Shown here: positions 52,296-63,616 of the stretch, piece after piece | Layout: every line of letters begins with the position of its first letter | Numbering within the stretch: position 1 is the first letter of the stretch | NCBI GenBank assembly: GCA_009667805.1 | Contig: CM019071.1 | Location: 50,854,101 to 50,918,100, forward strand | Source of the DNA: Leptobrachium leishanense | Taxonomy: Eukaryota; Chordata; Amphibia; Anura; Megophryidae | Length of the DNA stretch: 64,000 bases | Direction of reading: 5' to 3' | Program-made: the position numbers and the translations under genes | Notes under the pieces: generated by a model | Told to the model about the DNA's origin: nothing | The model's input: only the letters and a program-made list of their open reading frames with translations | Databases searched by the model: none

Positions 52296-53763
52296 GGTGT
52301 TACGGATCCTGGTATCACAGGCGCCCCTTTCCGCTGAAACACAGGAGATATTTCCACACACAGTATAGACGACACGTAAACTGTATGAAGAGATGTTGCT
52401 CATTCAAAATAAAAATGGAGAATGCTTCTTTATTTCAAATACACACATGTGAGACAACCCCCTCCCTTCCAGAACACATGACTGATTAAGCCTGAGACCT
52501 TCCCATCCCTTACCCCAATAACCTGAATAAAACACAAACACGTATGTCAGTTGGAATGTGCATGGGCCACAGCTTTATTAACCATATACAACCATCCCTT
52601 GCAGTGCTTACTCAATCTGCCCTATCGCTCCATGCAATAGGCATTCCAAAATGAGCTTGTCCCCCCGCAAGCGAGGTTCGTCTCCCCCCCAGCCTCACCC
52701 GATGGCGGCTCACACCTCCGTTTTAAGCACTGCTGTCCAGGGAAAACCGCCAATCTTCAGCTGTGACACGAAGTGATGAAATCCAAGGGTGGGTGGGCGG
52801 GTCTCACCTAGCTGCACTTCTCACGTTGGCAGGAACAAGAGGAAGAACCCTGCACCCATCACCAGCATATATAGTCCAGTTAAGCAACACTGTTGCAACC
52901 ACTCCACCAATAACACCATAGCTTTCCTTGACTGACAGGCCCATGCACTCATCCAGCCCCCCCCTCCTGAGGGGCCCCAGGGATTCTATACCCTTCTAGA
53001 TTCTCCCTTAACCTATAGGCCCAGGCCATCAGTCATGTCCCCCTTCCTGAAGATCCAGGGGGTTCTTGACTGATTAAGCCTGAGACCTTCCCAGCCCATA
53101 CCCCAATAACCTGAATAAACACAAACACGTATGTCAGTTGGAATGTGCATGGGCCACAGCTTTATTAACCATATACAACCATCCCTTGCAGTGCTTACTC
53201 AATCTGCCCTATCGCTCCATGCAATAGGCATTCCAAAATGAGCTCGTCCCCCCGCAAGCGAGGTTCGTCTCCCCCCCAGCCTCACCCGATGGCGGCTCAC
53301 ACCTCCGTTTTAAGCACTGCTGTCCAGGGAAAACCGCCAATCTTCAGCTGTGACACGAAGTGATGAAATCCAAGGGTGGGTGGGCGGGTCACACCTAGCT
53401 GCACTTCTTACGTTGGCAGGAACAAGAGGAAGAACCCTGCACCCATCACCAGCATATATAGTCCAGGTAAGCAACACTGTTGCAACCACTCCACCAATAA
53501 CACCATAGCTTTCCTTGACTGACAGGCCCATGCACTCATCCAGCCCCCCCCCCTCCTGAGGGGCCCCAGGGATTCTATACCCTTCTAGATTCTCCCTTAA
53601 CCTACAGGCCCAGGCCATCAGTCATGTCCCCCTTCCTGAAGGTCCAGGGGGTTCTTTACAGATAACATCAAGAGTCTCCAGTCAGAACAATAGAAAGAGC
53701 CCTCCAAACAATGGAGTGTTTACACAGGCGTCTTACACAGTGCGCCTAAACAGTGCTAAACAG
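52296..53763. other. Unclassified DNA with a 588-bp tandem duplication
   Basis: The part from 52480 to 53067 is repeated at 53068-53655 with few differences (for example tgactgattaagcctgagac in both). It may be part of an LTR element (it opens tgttacggatcctggtatc), but ends and coding were not found. Confidence 0.7.
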
Positions 53764-55269
53764 TAGGGATGAGCCCAACACCCCCGTGATCGGTTCGCAT
53801 GCGAACTCGAACAATTTCAAAAGTTCGAGTTCGAACGCGAACACGGACCGAACTCAATGCATGTCAATGGGACTCGAAAGTTTGAATTTTAGAGTTCCTT
53901 CCAAGAGGACATATATGCAAGATATTTGCCATAAAAGGTGTATGGGGGTCCGGGTAGTGCCCTGGGGGACAAGAAACAAGGACAAAAAGTTTTAAAAAAA
54001 ACGTTTTTAATGGAACAGTGAGTTTTCCATGAATTAATGGTTAAAAATAAAAACGAAAAATTCCTACAAATATCGTGCCTAGGAGGTCCCCATAACCTGC
54101 CCGTGAAGTGGCGGATTTTTCGGATGTATAGAAATATGTAAAAACCAAAAAATAACATTTCAAATGACGGTAAATGGTTTTCCTTTAATCTATCCATAAA
54201 CAACTGCTTGGGGTGGCAGCCTGTATGAAAAGAGGAGACATTTTAGGACACGCAGAACAAGTTTAGGGATTTTTTTGGCTAAATTATTGTGAAACTTATG
54301 CAGGCTTTGGATGAAAGTAACAATAGGTGCTTTAAAATTGGGCCTTTAGAGTCGGCAACAGTGCCGTCACACAGTAACCCCTCTAAGGATATGAATCTGG
54401 TACAGGCGTCAGTGGCAGTGCACCCAAATAACGTACCTTTGGTGGCAGACCAGCAATTGCCATCATACAGTAACCCCTCTGTGGTATTGTGGAAGAGTGC
54501 AGGGGTGGACCATGCGGTCCTATATTAAAATGATATAGATCTGGTAAAGGCGTCAGTGCACCCAAATATTTTGCCTTTTGGTGGCAGCAAGTGCCTTCAC
54601 ACCGCAACCCCTCTGTGGTATTGTGGAAGAGTGCAGTGGTGGAGGTTTTGGTAATGCAGAAGAGATCCCCGCTCTATTCAGTTACATCAGCAGCTATAAC
54701 AAAACCAGGTCAGTGATGTTTAAGCACTTGTACTGCGCTACTGTATATGGTGAGAATCAGCGCACACCAGTAGCAACAGGAAGCAAACAGAACAGGCAGG
54801 GAATACACAGAGAGAATAGTCAAATGGCAGGCAAAGTTGTCATCAGATTGGGTCCTCAGAACAAGCAGGGTCAGTAACAAGTATACAATATGATTTGGTA
54901 AGCTAGCGATGCGGGAATAAAGGCTGAGACACACTGAGCGTGTAGCGACGCACAGCGTAGCGAAGAGAAGCAAACATTTTGCAGGCTTGACTTCACTCCG
55001 CTCCGCCTCACAGCGTGTCTACACTGCATTACTTCTCACCGCACTGGACAGGAATCCACTAACTAAATTAAAATGTACAAACAAAACCGTTTTATTTTCA
55101 CAAAGCACATGTTATATAGGCAAAAAAAAGTTTCTACTGAATAAAATACATCAAAAATTACTGTTAATTTAATAGGAATAGTATAAAAATATAAAAAAGG
55201 TAACCCCTGATCATATATATTATAGGGACACGGAGCGCTGTGTATAGAGTAGGGATGCATTGATACCAC

Positions 55270-55857
55270 CAGGGCCGGCGCTAGTGTAAGGCGGCACAGG
55301 CGGCCGTCTTACTGTCCTGGCATGCTGTCAGTGTGAGGTGCAGAAAAATTCTGTTTTTAAAATACCGGAAGCGGAGCTATGAATGATCTTCAGACATCAA
55401 CCAGGGGCCCAGCCGCGCACTCTCAAACCGATGCAGTGTGCCTGCCTCAGTCCCACATACTAAACATGAGCAGGTACACTGCATAATTTGGCACCGCCCC
55501 CCTCACGTGACACGCATAGCCAGGGCACGCAGCAGCAGAAAAGCCTGGAGGACAAACCCCAAAGCTTAGGGTGCGGCCCTGCAGCAGAGTCAGCCTGCGT
55601 GCTTCCACTGTAGTGTGAAGGAGGACTGGGCAGAGAGGCCGAGAGAAGATTTTTAAAAGGTTTGAATAAAATGAGGGCGGGGAGGGGTGTGTGTGTGTAA
55701 TGTTCTGCTCGGGGGGTGTAATGTTCTGCTCGGGGGGTGTAATGTTCTGCTTGGGGGGGTATAATATTCTGCTGGGGGTGTAATGTTTTGCTGGGAGGGG
55801 TAATGTTCTGCTGGGGGGTGTAATGTTCTGCTGGGGAAGTGTGTGTAATGTTCTGCT

Positions 55858-55910
<53 letters not shown>

Positions 55911-56523
55911 GTTCTGCTGGGGGGTTGAGTAAACTGATATCGGTACATTACTGTGAGGTTTATTGCTGTGGAGCTCTGTAATGCGCTTATACACCCCGCA
56001 CATTACTGTGAGTTTTATTGCTGTGGAGCTCTGTCATACGCTATATGAAATGAATTTAAGGGGGGAGGGCGTGAAAGTAATTAAAGGGGAAAATGAATTA
56101 AGGGGGAGTGAATTGAAATGATGCCATGATGCCAGATGACCCTGATGCCAGTCTGCTTCTGGAGACCTGGAGTCAGACAGTGGACCACAGCAACAGAGTG
56201 AGAGTGGTAGGTAGCAAGATCACAGGGAAACACTAGGAGTGGCAGGCAGTTTGAAATATGTGGGTATATTGACAGGGGGCACCATCAGGCCACGTTGCAA
56301 ATTTGTGCAGTGCCTGGTGCCCCTCCTATGCCACATTGCCAAAGGAGGGGACCACACACTCTGTAGATTGGCCCTGTGGCACAGGAGGGGCACCCCTTCA
56401 CAGCATAGATTGGCAATGCGTGAGGACACCAAACACTCCCGATTGGCATGGCACAGATTGGGTGGAGGGGGGCACCAAAACGCAACTTTGCCTGAGTAAA
56501 CAAAAATGCTTGCACCGGCCCTG
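55270..56523. mobile_element. hAT-like element with CAGGGCCGGCGC ends (1254 bp)
   Basis: The ends are CAGGGCCGGCGC and GCACCGGCCCTG, and the duplication gataccac is perfect (55262-55269, 56524-56531). Inside are a 20-bp type repeat (tgtaatgttctgctcggggg), a (TG)n run and two units of the 55-bp minisatellite. A left end of the same family is at about 62698. Confidence 0.85.
55670..55925. repeat. ggggtgtaatgttctgct repeats and (TG)n
   Basis: Short tandem units are followed by about 24 TG dinucleotides (55859-55908). His/Thr-rich frames here are artefacts. Confidence 0.95.
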
Positions 56524-57833
56524 GATACCACAAACAGACATATACGTATATATCTACACGTAGACCTAGATATACGTATATATCATCACGCAGATATATA
56601 TATACACCCACCCACAGACCTCAGACCATATACACACACATATGCACATGTGGGGGTGGCATGTGGACAATCTCAACTAAATGCGCCCCCTCCAATTTGG
56701 CTGATCCCTCCAGAAGAAATGTTGAACCCGACAGAGCAGAGAATATTTATATTATTCTCTGCTCTATAGGGTTCAACATTTCTTCTGGAGGGATCAGCCA
56801 AATGGGGGGGGCATTAGTTGCCAAAATGTGTGTGTAATACAAGTCTGGATATATATATTTATAAGAATATAGATATATATCTTATCTATATATATATATA
56901 TATATCATACCTGCCCTTACCTTACCCTATAAATTTGATAAAATTATACACACAAAAAAAACAAACCACTGCCCAAAACCCCGCGCAGCCCACATGCCAC
57001 CCCCCTCTACCTGGCTGAATGTATCTAATATATATAATTAAATACATTCAGCCAGGTAGAGAAAGAAAAAAGTTTTATTTTATATTCCCGGGGACATTTA
57101 AAAATGTCCTCGGATTTTATTTTTTTTAGAAATGTGTCACTTTACCTTAGCCTGGTGGTCAGTGGGGTCTCTCTGGGGGCTGGGGGGGGGGTCTGCCGTG
57201 GCCGCTGGTGCAGTGGCTCCCTCCCTGCGCTGCCTGTCTCTGCCACATGCACCCGGGCGGCTAGCCCGCAGTTGCAGCTCTGTCATCCCGCGGCTGCATG
57301 CTCCTCAATGCTCCTCAAGGGGATCCTTGGGAGGCCCCTGCAGGCTGACCTCTACAGTGCCTGATTAGAGGGCCGTGTCTGCCTGATGTTTTAGTAACAA
57401 GAATGTTTTATCCCATAGGCTTCAATGTTAAAAATATTCCCGTTTTAATTCAATATCTAATAAACCATTGCTTAGAATATTCTGCAGTAAAGAGTCTCTT
57501 TATTTCTAGTTTTTTTTGTATTTTTTTGTATTTTTCAAAAAAAAATAAAAAATTTAACTCGAACCGAACACGCGGAAATGTTCAAATTTCGCGAACTGTC
57601 TAATGGCCGATGTTCGATGCGAACTCCGAACATATCGAACCGAACAGCTCATCCATACTAAACAGTGCAAGGGAGTCACTCTTTTTCTCTCTTTATGAGT
57701 TTTGAAGGTCAGACCCTCGATGTGTCCTCCACGTTGCAGTTGTTTGCGGCACACGGCTCTCCGTGGTTGTATCCGCAGACCAGTTAACCAATGTGTATAT
57801 TTCTTTTACATAAATATTTGCAGAGCTGCCGCA

Positions 57834-57979
57834 GGATAGGTCTCGTGGAGAATTCTGCACAAATTTCAGTGTCATCATCTGACATAAGAAGAACCTACAA
57901 GCGATGCAAAAACTGTGCACTATGGAGCAAACCTCAGCTCAAGTTTGCATTCAGTGCTCCAAAATAATATAAAACAATC
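57834..57979 (+). other. Possible terminal exon of another gene
   Basis: A fair acceptor (tttcttttacataaatatttgcag) precedes 48 open codons, SCRRIGLVENSAQ... YKRCKNCALWSKP..., a stop, and an AATAAA-like sequence within 30 bp. The three Cys and the basic residues are unusual for random DNA, but no partner exon was found and length is small. I do not recognise the protein. Confidence 0.2.
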
Positions 57980-58368
57980 ATGCAATAATAATAAACGTTT
58001 TCATGGCCCTAAAATTCCCAAACCTGCATATTAACCCCTTAAATCCCAAGATCAACATAATTTGATTTTGCAGTGTGATACATTAAAACAATTAACATAT
58101 CAAAAGCCAAATTTCACACACAAGATCAATGTGCCTCCTGTGGTGAAACAATATCCTATGTTTCATCTCTCACTAGTCACCCTGGAGAGACATAAAACAA
58201 GCTGCAAATACCTGCCCCAATCCTCACTGTAACCAATAGCTCAACAAACTTTACTGCTCAATTACTGCGGCCAGGGATTTGTCAGAATACAGGGAGAGCT
58301 GCAGGGTCAGTTGCTGCTGTACATGGATATCCTTCAGGGGGTTATAATGAGTGTAAATCCATGTACAG

Positions 58369-58850
58369 AACAGATACAAGGTGTTGCTGTAATTGCCATA
58401 CACAGGCATTATACAGCACATACAGATACAAGGTGTTGCTGTAATTGTCATACACAGGCATTATGCGGCACATACAGATACAAGGTGTTGCTGTAATTGC
58501 CATACACAGGCATTATGCAGCACATACAGATACAAGGTGTTACTGTAATTGCCATACACAGGCATTATGCGGCACATACAGATACAAGGTGTTGCTGTAA
58601 TTGCCATACACAGGCATTATACAGCACATACAGATACAAGGTGTTGCTGTAATTGCCATACACAGGCATTATGCGGCACATACAGATACAAGGTGTTGCT
58701 GTAATTGCCATACACAGGCATTATGCAGCACATACAGATACAAGGTGTTACTGTAATTGCCATACACAGGCATAATGCGGCACATACAGATACAAGGTGT
58801 TGCTGTAATTGTCATACACAGGCATAATGCAACACATACAGATATTGCAT
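58369..58850. repeat. 52-bp tandem repeat, about nine copies
   Basis: The unit is ggtgttgctgtaattgccat, acacaggcattatgcggcac, atacagatacaa. Neighbouring units differ mostly at gcg/aca in the middle. The copies are contiguous with no spacers. Confidence 0.93.
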
Positions 58851-58979
58851 TGCTAATAATCTCATTCTGATCACTACAAACCCCCATAAGCAGGAGAGCT
58901 CACCATTTTACTGTCTGCAGCACATTTACTGAAACAAAGGCCATTTCTGCCTGTATGCTGATAATGCAGAGTCAAGACC

Positions 58980-59930
58980 AGTGGCATCAATAGGGTTGGT
59001 GTCACCCGGTGCGGTACTTTATGGTGTCACCCCCCCGAGTTTTACGGATTTTTTTTAACTACTCTTACTCATAAATCAGTACTCCCATATAACACTGAAT
59101 GCTCATACACACAGCGCACATTACTGTAAGGTTTATTACTGTGGAGCTCTCTCATATGCTCACACAAATTTTTGCCAACTGCCAGCAAGTACGGTGCCTG
59201 TTCGAAGGCAGAGAAAGTGAAAGCACACATGAATATATATTGCCCCCAGCAGCTCACATATGGATATATATTGCCCCCAGCTCACATATGGATATATTGC
59301 CCCAGACCAGCTCACAAATGGATATATTGCCCCAGACCAGCTCACACATGGATATATTGCCCACAAGACCAGTTCACACATGGATATATTGCCCCAGACC
59401 AGCTCACATTTGGATATATTGCCCACAGACCAGCTCATGCATGGATTTTGCCCCAGCTCTCATGGATATTGCCCCAGCTCTCATGGATATTGCCCAGCAC
59501 ACATGGATACTGCCCCATCAGCTCTCATGAATATTGCCCCAGCAGCTCTCATGGATATACTGCTCCCAGGCCCCAGCTCACCTCCTGCCGCCGCGTGTTC
59601 GGCTCCCTCTGAGCGTCCGGCGGCATGGAGCTTGAGCGCTCGCCTGGGGATCCACGAGACCAGCCTCGATCTCGCGAGAACTCGGCTGGTGACGTGGTTC
59701 CCCCAGGCGAGAGCCGAAGCTCCAAAGCTTCGGACGCTCGAAGGGAGCCGAACACTGCATCGCAGGGTGAAACACCCGCCCTTAGGGTGACACCGTCAAA
59801 GACTTTGATTTTTGAACCAGCCGCCGACCTGTTCAAAAATTAAAGTCTTGGTGATGGTGTCACCCTAAGGGCGGGTGTCACCTGGTGCGGGCTGCACCCC
59901 CCACCCCCACCTTGCAACGCTAGTGATGCA
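58980..59930. mobile_element. Unclassified insertion with ggtgtcacc ends and minisatellite
   Basis: It interrupts DNA that is continuous at 40980-41140 (gataatgcag then gataagggacgccatct). Near both ends it has ggtgtcacccggtgcgg and, inverted, gcaccaggtgacacc. A repeat with cagctcacatatggatatat fills 59230-59560. A GC-rich part with aatctcgcgagaac-like DNA is shared with 62800-62900. Confidence 0.55.
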
Positions 59931-60149
59931 GACCCTGTGTCACACTGTGCTAGATAAGGGACGCCATCTAGGAGTTTAGAACCTTACATCCCAGTGATAT
60001 TTATGTAAAGGTTAAATAAATACACAAAAAAAATTAAACAATGAGCAAATCAATGTTATGATATTTTTTTCAAAAAACTCTTCGTATCGAAGGGGTTATT
60101 AATAATAATAATAATAATAATAGCGATCATAATAATTATGCCTGCTTTA

Positions 60150-60371
60150 ACAATTGACTCAACCATCAATCACTCTCACCTTACAGTCCTCTCCTCCTGT
60201 TTCCAACCCCAACCCTCCCAGATTGTGAGTTCCTACGGGAATAGGGCCCTCATCTCCTCCTGTACTGTTTGTCAAATGTTGTTCAATGTATTGTAACCCT
60301 GTCTATACTGTGCTTATTGTACAGCGCTGCGGAATATGCTGGCACTTTATAAATAAAGAATAATAATAATA
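60150..60371 (+). mobile_element. L2 3' tail, truncated copy
   Basis: Same end as 51400-51620 (gtacagcgctgcggaatatg, tttataaataaagaataata) inserted in an AAT-repeat. Confidence 0.9.
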
Positions 60372-60644
60372 ATTGTAGATAAGCAGCAATTGTACAGAAA
60401 AATGTATGAAAACAGCCATAATTCATCACATTAGGTGAGTAACACCGTGTCTTCCATGGTCAAAGGGGTAACCCAAAATCAATATTGTATGTGTAAGGTA
60501 TGTCAAAATCAGGTATGCCATTAAAATGTTACATTTCCAGTTTCAGCAATTAAAGAGTTAAAGTAAACTAATGGCATTTCTATTAAACCACTAGTAGATG
60601 GCAGCAGAGTGAAAAGCCTGAATGATGAGCACGTGTTCATCTAA

Positions 60645-61061
60645 GGCTAGGGTCAGACTACCGCGTTTTTCGCGTTGTCCGTGAAAAAGTGCGTTGGATG
60701 GACGCATTTTTCACGGAATACGCGATAGCGGTCATGCGCATTGTCGTCCGTGATTTTGTACGGATCATCAATAAAACACTTTTTGTGTCTGGACGTTATG
60801 TTGGCTGGACATTAGCAGCGTCTGACGTCTCCTAATCACGCACAAACACGCCGCTAGCGGAAGCAGCGCACTCTGTACGTCAGTACTAGCGGTATCACGT
60901 TCTCGAAAAAATGCATTCGTTTGCCACATGCGTTGCGCAGCCGCACTTTTGTGCGGCCGTTCTTCGTATGCTGCCTGGCATTGGACGTCATTTGCTGCTA
61001 GCACGGCCGTGATTTAGTGCGGCTAAACGCACGTTAATACTGCGTTAGTCTGACCCTAGCC
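60645..61061. mobile_element. TAA-flanked MITE (PIF/Harbinger-like, 417 bp)
   Basis: The ends are GGCTAGGGTCAGACTA and TAGTCTGACCCTAGCC, perfect 16-bp inverted repeats with TAA on both sides (60642-60644, 61062-61064). The inside is rich in CG and acgt motifs. Same ends as the large element at 9771. Confidence 0.88.
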
Positions 61062-61317
61062 TAAAATGCGTCCCTGAGCACACGGAACCAAAAAGCATGA
61101 TTTTTGTTGCTGGTAGGAAGCATTTAAGCAAAGTACACATCATACCAGAACTGAAGCCAAGCTTTGTATGTGTTGCAGGTAAGAGGGAATACATCCAGTG
61201 TTATAAACAGGGCAAAAGTGATTCAATAGACACGCAGAAAATGTTTACTGATTTTTTGGCGGTGAAAAGCAGGAGAATGGAAACTTCTAGACCAAAAAGC
61301 CGATTTGGAAAGTGAGA

Positions 61318-61508
61318 TAAATGGGAGAATTTTTCTGGTTCGGCTATTTTGACCTAGAATTTTCCATTCTCCAGTCATTCTCCTTAGCTTCACCTTTCTC
61401 TGAATAACCCTGTCAGGGTTATTCAGAGAGCGGTGAAGAGCAGGAGAATGACTGGAGAATGGAAAATTCTAGATCAAAATAGCCAAACCAGAAAAATTCT
61501 CCCATTTA
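61318..61508. repeat. Foldback with ~95-bp arms
   Basis: Arms with gagaatttttctggttcggc and their reverse complement meet at tgaataaccctgtcagggttattca. The centre consists of two CAGGGTTATTC ends head to head, separated by one base. Confidence 0.9.
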
Positions 61509-61650
61509 GGCTAGGGTCAGACTAGCGAATTTTTAACGTGCGTTTAGGAAATAACATGTGCTTCTAATTAGTCGTCTCATGAATTTGATACATTGTATGC
61601 AGACTGGAGGTGCCAGGTGTCGTGTGTGGGTCTGTGCTGTGATGGCGATG
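61509..61650. mobile_element. Left end of a PIF/Harbinger-like element
   Basis: Starts GGCTAGGGTCAGACTAGCG after TTA. The other end was not found, and the sequence merges into unrelated DNA. Confidence 0.45.
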
Positions 61651-61659
61651 TTTCCATAC

Positions 61660-61774
61660 ATCCCACAAATCCGCCACTTCACGGGCAGGTTATGGGGACC
61701 TCCTAGGCACGATATTTGAAGGAATTTTTCATTTTTATTTTTAACCCTTATTTTATGGAAAACTCACTGTTCCT
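61660..61774 (-). mobile_element. Fragment of the 53764 hAT family
   Basis: Reverse complement of DNA at 53995-54115 (ggttatggggacctcctagg). It ends at the TTAA where a piggyBac-like element inserted. Confidence 0.7.
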
Positions 61775-61778
61775 TTAA

Positions 61779-62553
61779 CCCTTTCACTGCTGAGGCATTT
61801 CACCGCTGTTAGCTGAGCTAATTTTTACTGCTTTCGCTCATCATGTTTAAACGCGATTTGAAGCCACATTTTATTATATGACACAGACATATTATATATT
61901 GTTCTTTCCGGCAGACTCGGCAGATTCATAATATATAATTTTTATATGTATACGTCATGTTCTCCTTGTATATTATAACAAAAAATGCAATAAAACTTGA
62001 ATGTTTAATCATCTGCAGCGTGTAAAGTGTTTTTTTTCACATGAACATTTGCGGTTATATTTTCTATGGGTTGCGCTTGTACAAAAATTAGAAATGTGGA
62101 CTTATTAAATTTTTGGGGGGGAATTATGTGACTTTTAGCAAACGCACACCATAGAAAAAAATCATTAGTGCAGCATCATTGTTCACATTATAATTGAAAT
62201 GTGAACAATATTGCTGCATTAATAAAAATAACACAAAAAAAAATACATGTTTTTTAATTTTTTTACTTTATACCTGGTCAAGTTCAGGCCTTTCGATTGA
62301 CACTCTCCATGACCCCCTAGCTGCCATGGTTCTGGAGATATCGGGGTTTAATTGAACCCCCTATCTCCACCAGGGGATTCCGGGCAGCTAGGGGTTCCCC
62401 CGGCTATCTGACATCATCACTCTATGCGTGAGGACATCAGGCAGTGAGGGGGGACCCGGGGGTGGAGCCGCCATCCAAGATGGCGGCCCTCACCGGAGTT
62501 AGGCCGCACTTCGGCGACACAAGGCGCTGAAGTGCGACCCGGTGCCTAAGGGG
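61779..62553. mobile_element. TTAA-flanked, piggyBac-like element, second copy
   Basis: TTAA at 61775-61778 and 62554-62557; it starts CCCTTTCACTGCTGAGG and ends CCTAAGGGG. It shares internal blocks with 27064-28238, such as the tgaacaatattgctgcatta region and the cccctatctccacc palindrome. Confidence 0.72.
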
Positions 62554-62612
62554 TTAAAGCCAGGCACCGCTTAAAAGGGGACTCTCCCCTTTTAAGCGGT
62601 GCCTGGCTTTTT
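62554..62612. repeat. Palindrome beside the piggyBac-like element
   Basis: gccaggcaccgcttaaaagg and its exact complement are separated by only ggactct-like bases, forming a strong hairpin. Confidence 0.85.
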
Positions 62613-62697
62613 TTTGTGGGACCTCCCGACCGGGAGGGAGAGGGATCCGAACGGATCCCCCCTCCCTTCCAGGCGACCTCCCGGCATTGCCGGGGGC

Positions 62698-63616
62698 AGG
62701 GCCAGCGCAAGGTGGCACAGGCGGCCGCCTTACTATCTGGCTTCCTGCCAGTTTGTGGGGTCGGAATTCCCCAGCCCTGAGCGGCGCCACCTTGGTCGGC
62801 CGGGGAGACCGGGCGCAGCGCTAGGGGCCGAACCACCTGACCAGCGCCGCTCGCAATCTCGCGAGAACGCGGCTGCGCTGGTCATGTGGTTCCCGCCCGG
62901 GGATCGGCAAAGCTGCATCATGTCAGCGGCCACTCACCACCATGAGGATCGCCGGCGAAGCCTGGGGGGCCTGGCAGCAGGTGAGAGCTGGGGGCAGATA
63001 TATCCATATGTGAGCTGGGGCAAATATCTCCATATCAGCTGGGGTAATATATACCCATGTAATCTGGGGGCAAATATATCCATGAGTTGGGGGCAAATAT
63101 ATTCACATGTGATCTGGGGGCAAATATATCCATGAGTTGGGGGCAAATATAACCATGAATTGGGGGCAAATATAAATATATCCATGAGCTGGGGCAAATA
63201 TATCCATGAGCTGGGGGCAAGTATATACACATGTGATCTGGGGGCAAATATATCCATGAGTTGGGGCAAATATAACCATGAATTGGGGGCAAATATAAAT
63301 ATATCCATGAGCTGGGGCAAATATATCCATGAGCTGGGGGCAAGTATATCCACATGTGATCTGGGGGCAAATATATCCATGAGTTGGGGCAAATATATAT
63401 CCATGAGCTGTGGGCAAATATATCCATGAGCTGGGGCAAATATATCCATGAGTTGGGGGCAAATATATCCATGAGTTGGGGCAAATATATATATATATCC
63501 ATGAGCTGGGGGCAAATATATCCATGAGCTGGGGGCAAATATATCCACATGTGGTCTGGGGCAAATATACCCATATGAGCTGGGGGCAAATATTTCTATA
63601 GGAGCTGGGGCAATAT
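62698..63616. mobile_element. CAGGGCCAGCGC-ended hAT-like element with minisatellite
   Basis: The left end cagggccagcgcaaggtggc is like that at 55270. A GC-rich part is followed by a 22-27-bp repeat with caaatatatccatgagctgg (63000-63610), the reverse complement of the repeat at 59230-59560. The right end is not visible. Confidence 0.55.

Larger units (their letters stand above)
53764..57657. mobile_element. hAT-like element (3.9 kb) with nested hAT
   Basis: The ends are TAGGGATGAGC and GCTCATCCATA, with a perfect duplication ctaaacag (53756-53763 and 57658-57665). No transposase frame was found. It contains a second hAT-like element (55270-56523), AT-rich inverted repeats (56700-56810, 57010-57060) and part of a CAGGG-type element near 57400-57545. 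Confidence 0.85.

Noticed and set aside
58369..58850. CRISPR-like array
   Set aside because: The 52-bp units are contiguous with no unique spacers, and the genome is eukaryotic.
61097..61315. 72-codon open frame (MIFVAGRKH...)
   Set aside because: No splice partners, no recognised domain, and it runs into the foldback element.
62934..63589. Repetitive frames with YICPQLMDIFAP-type units, minus strand
   Set aside because: They come from the 22-27-bp minisatellite in a hAT-like element.
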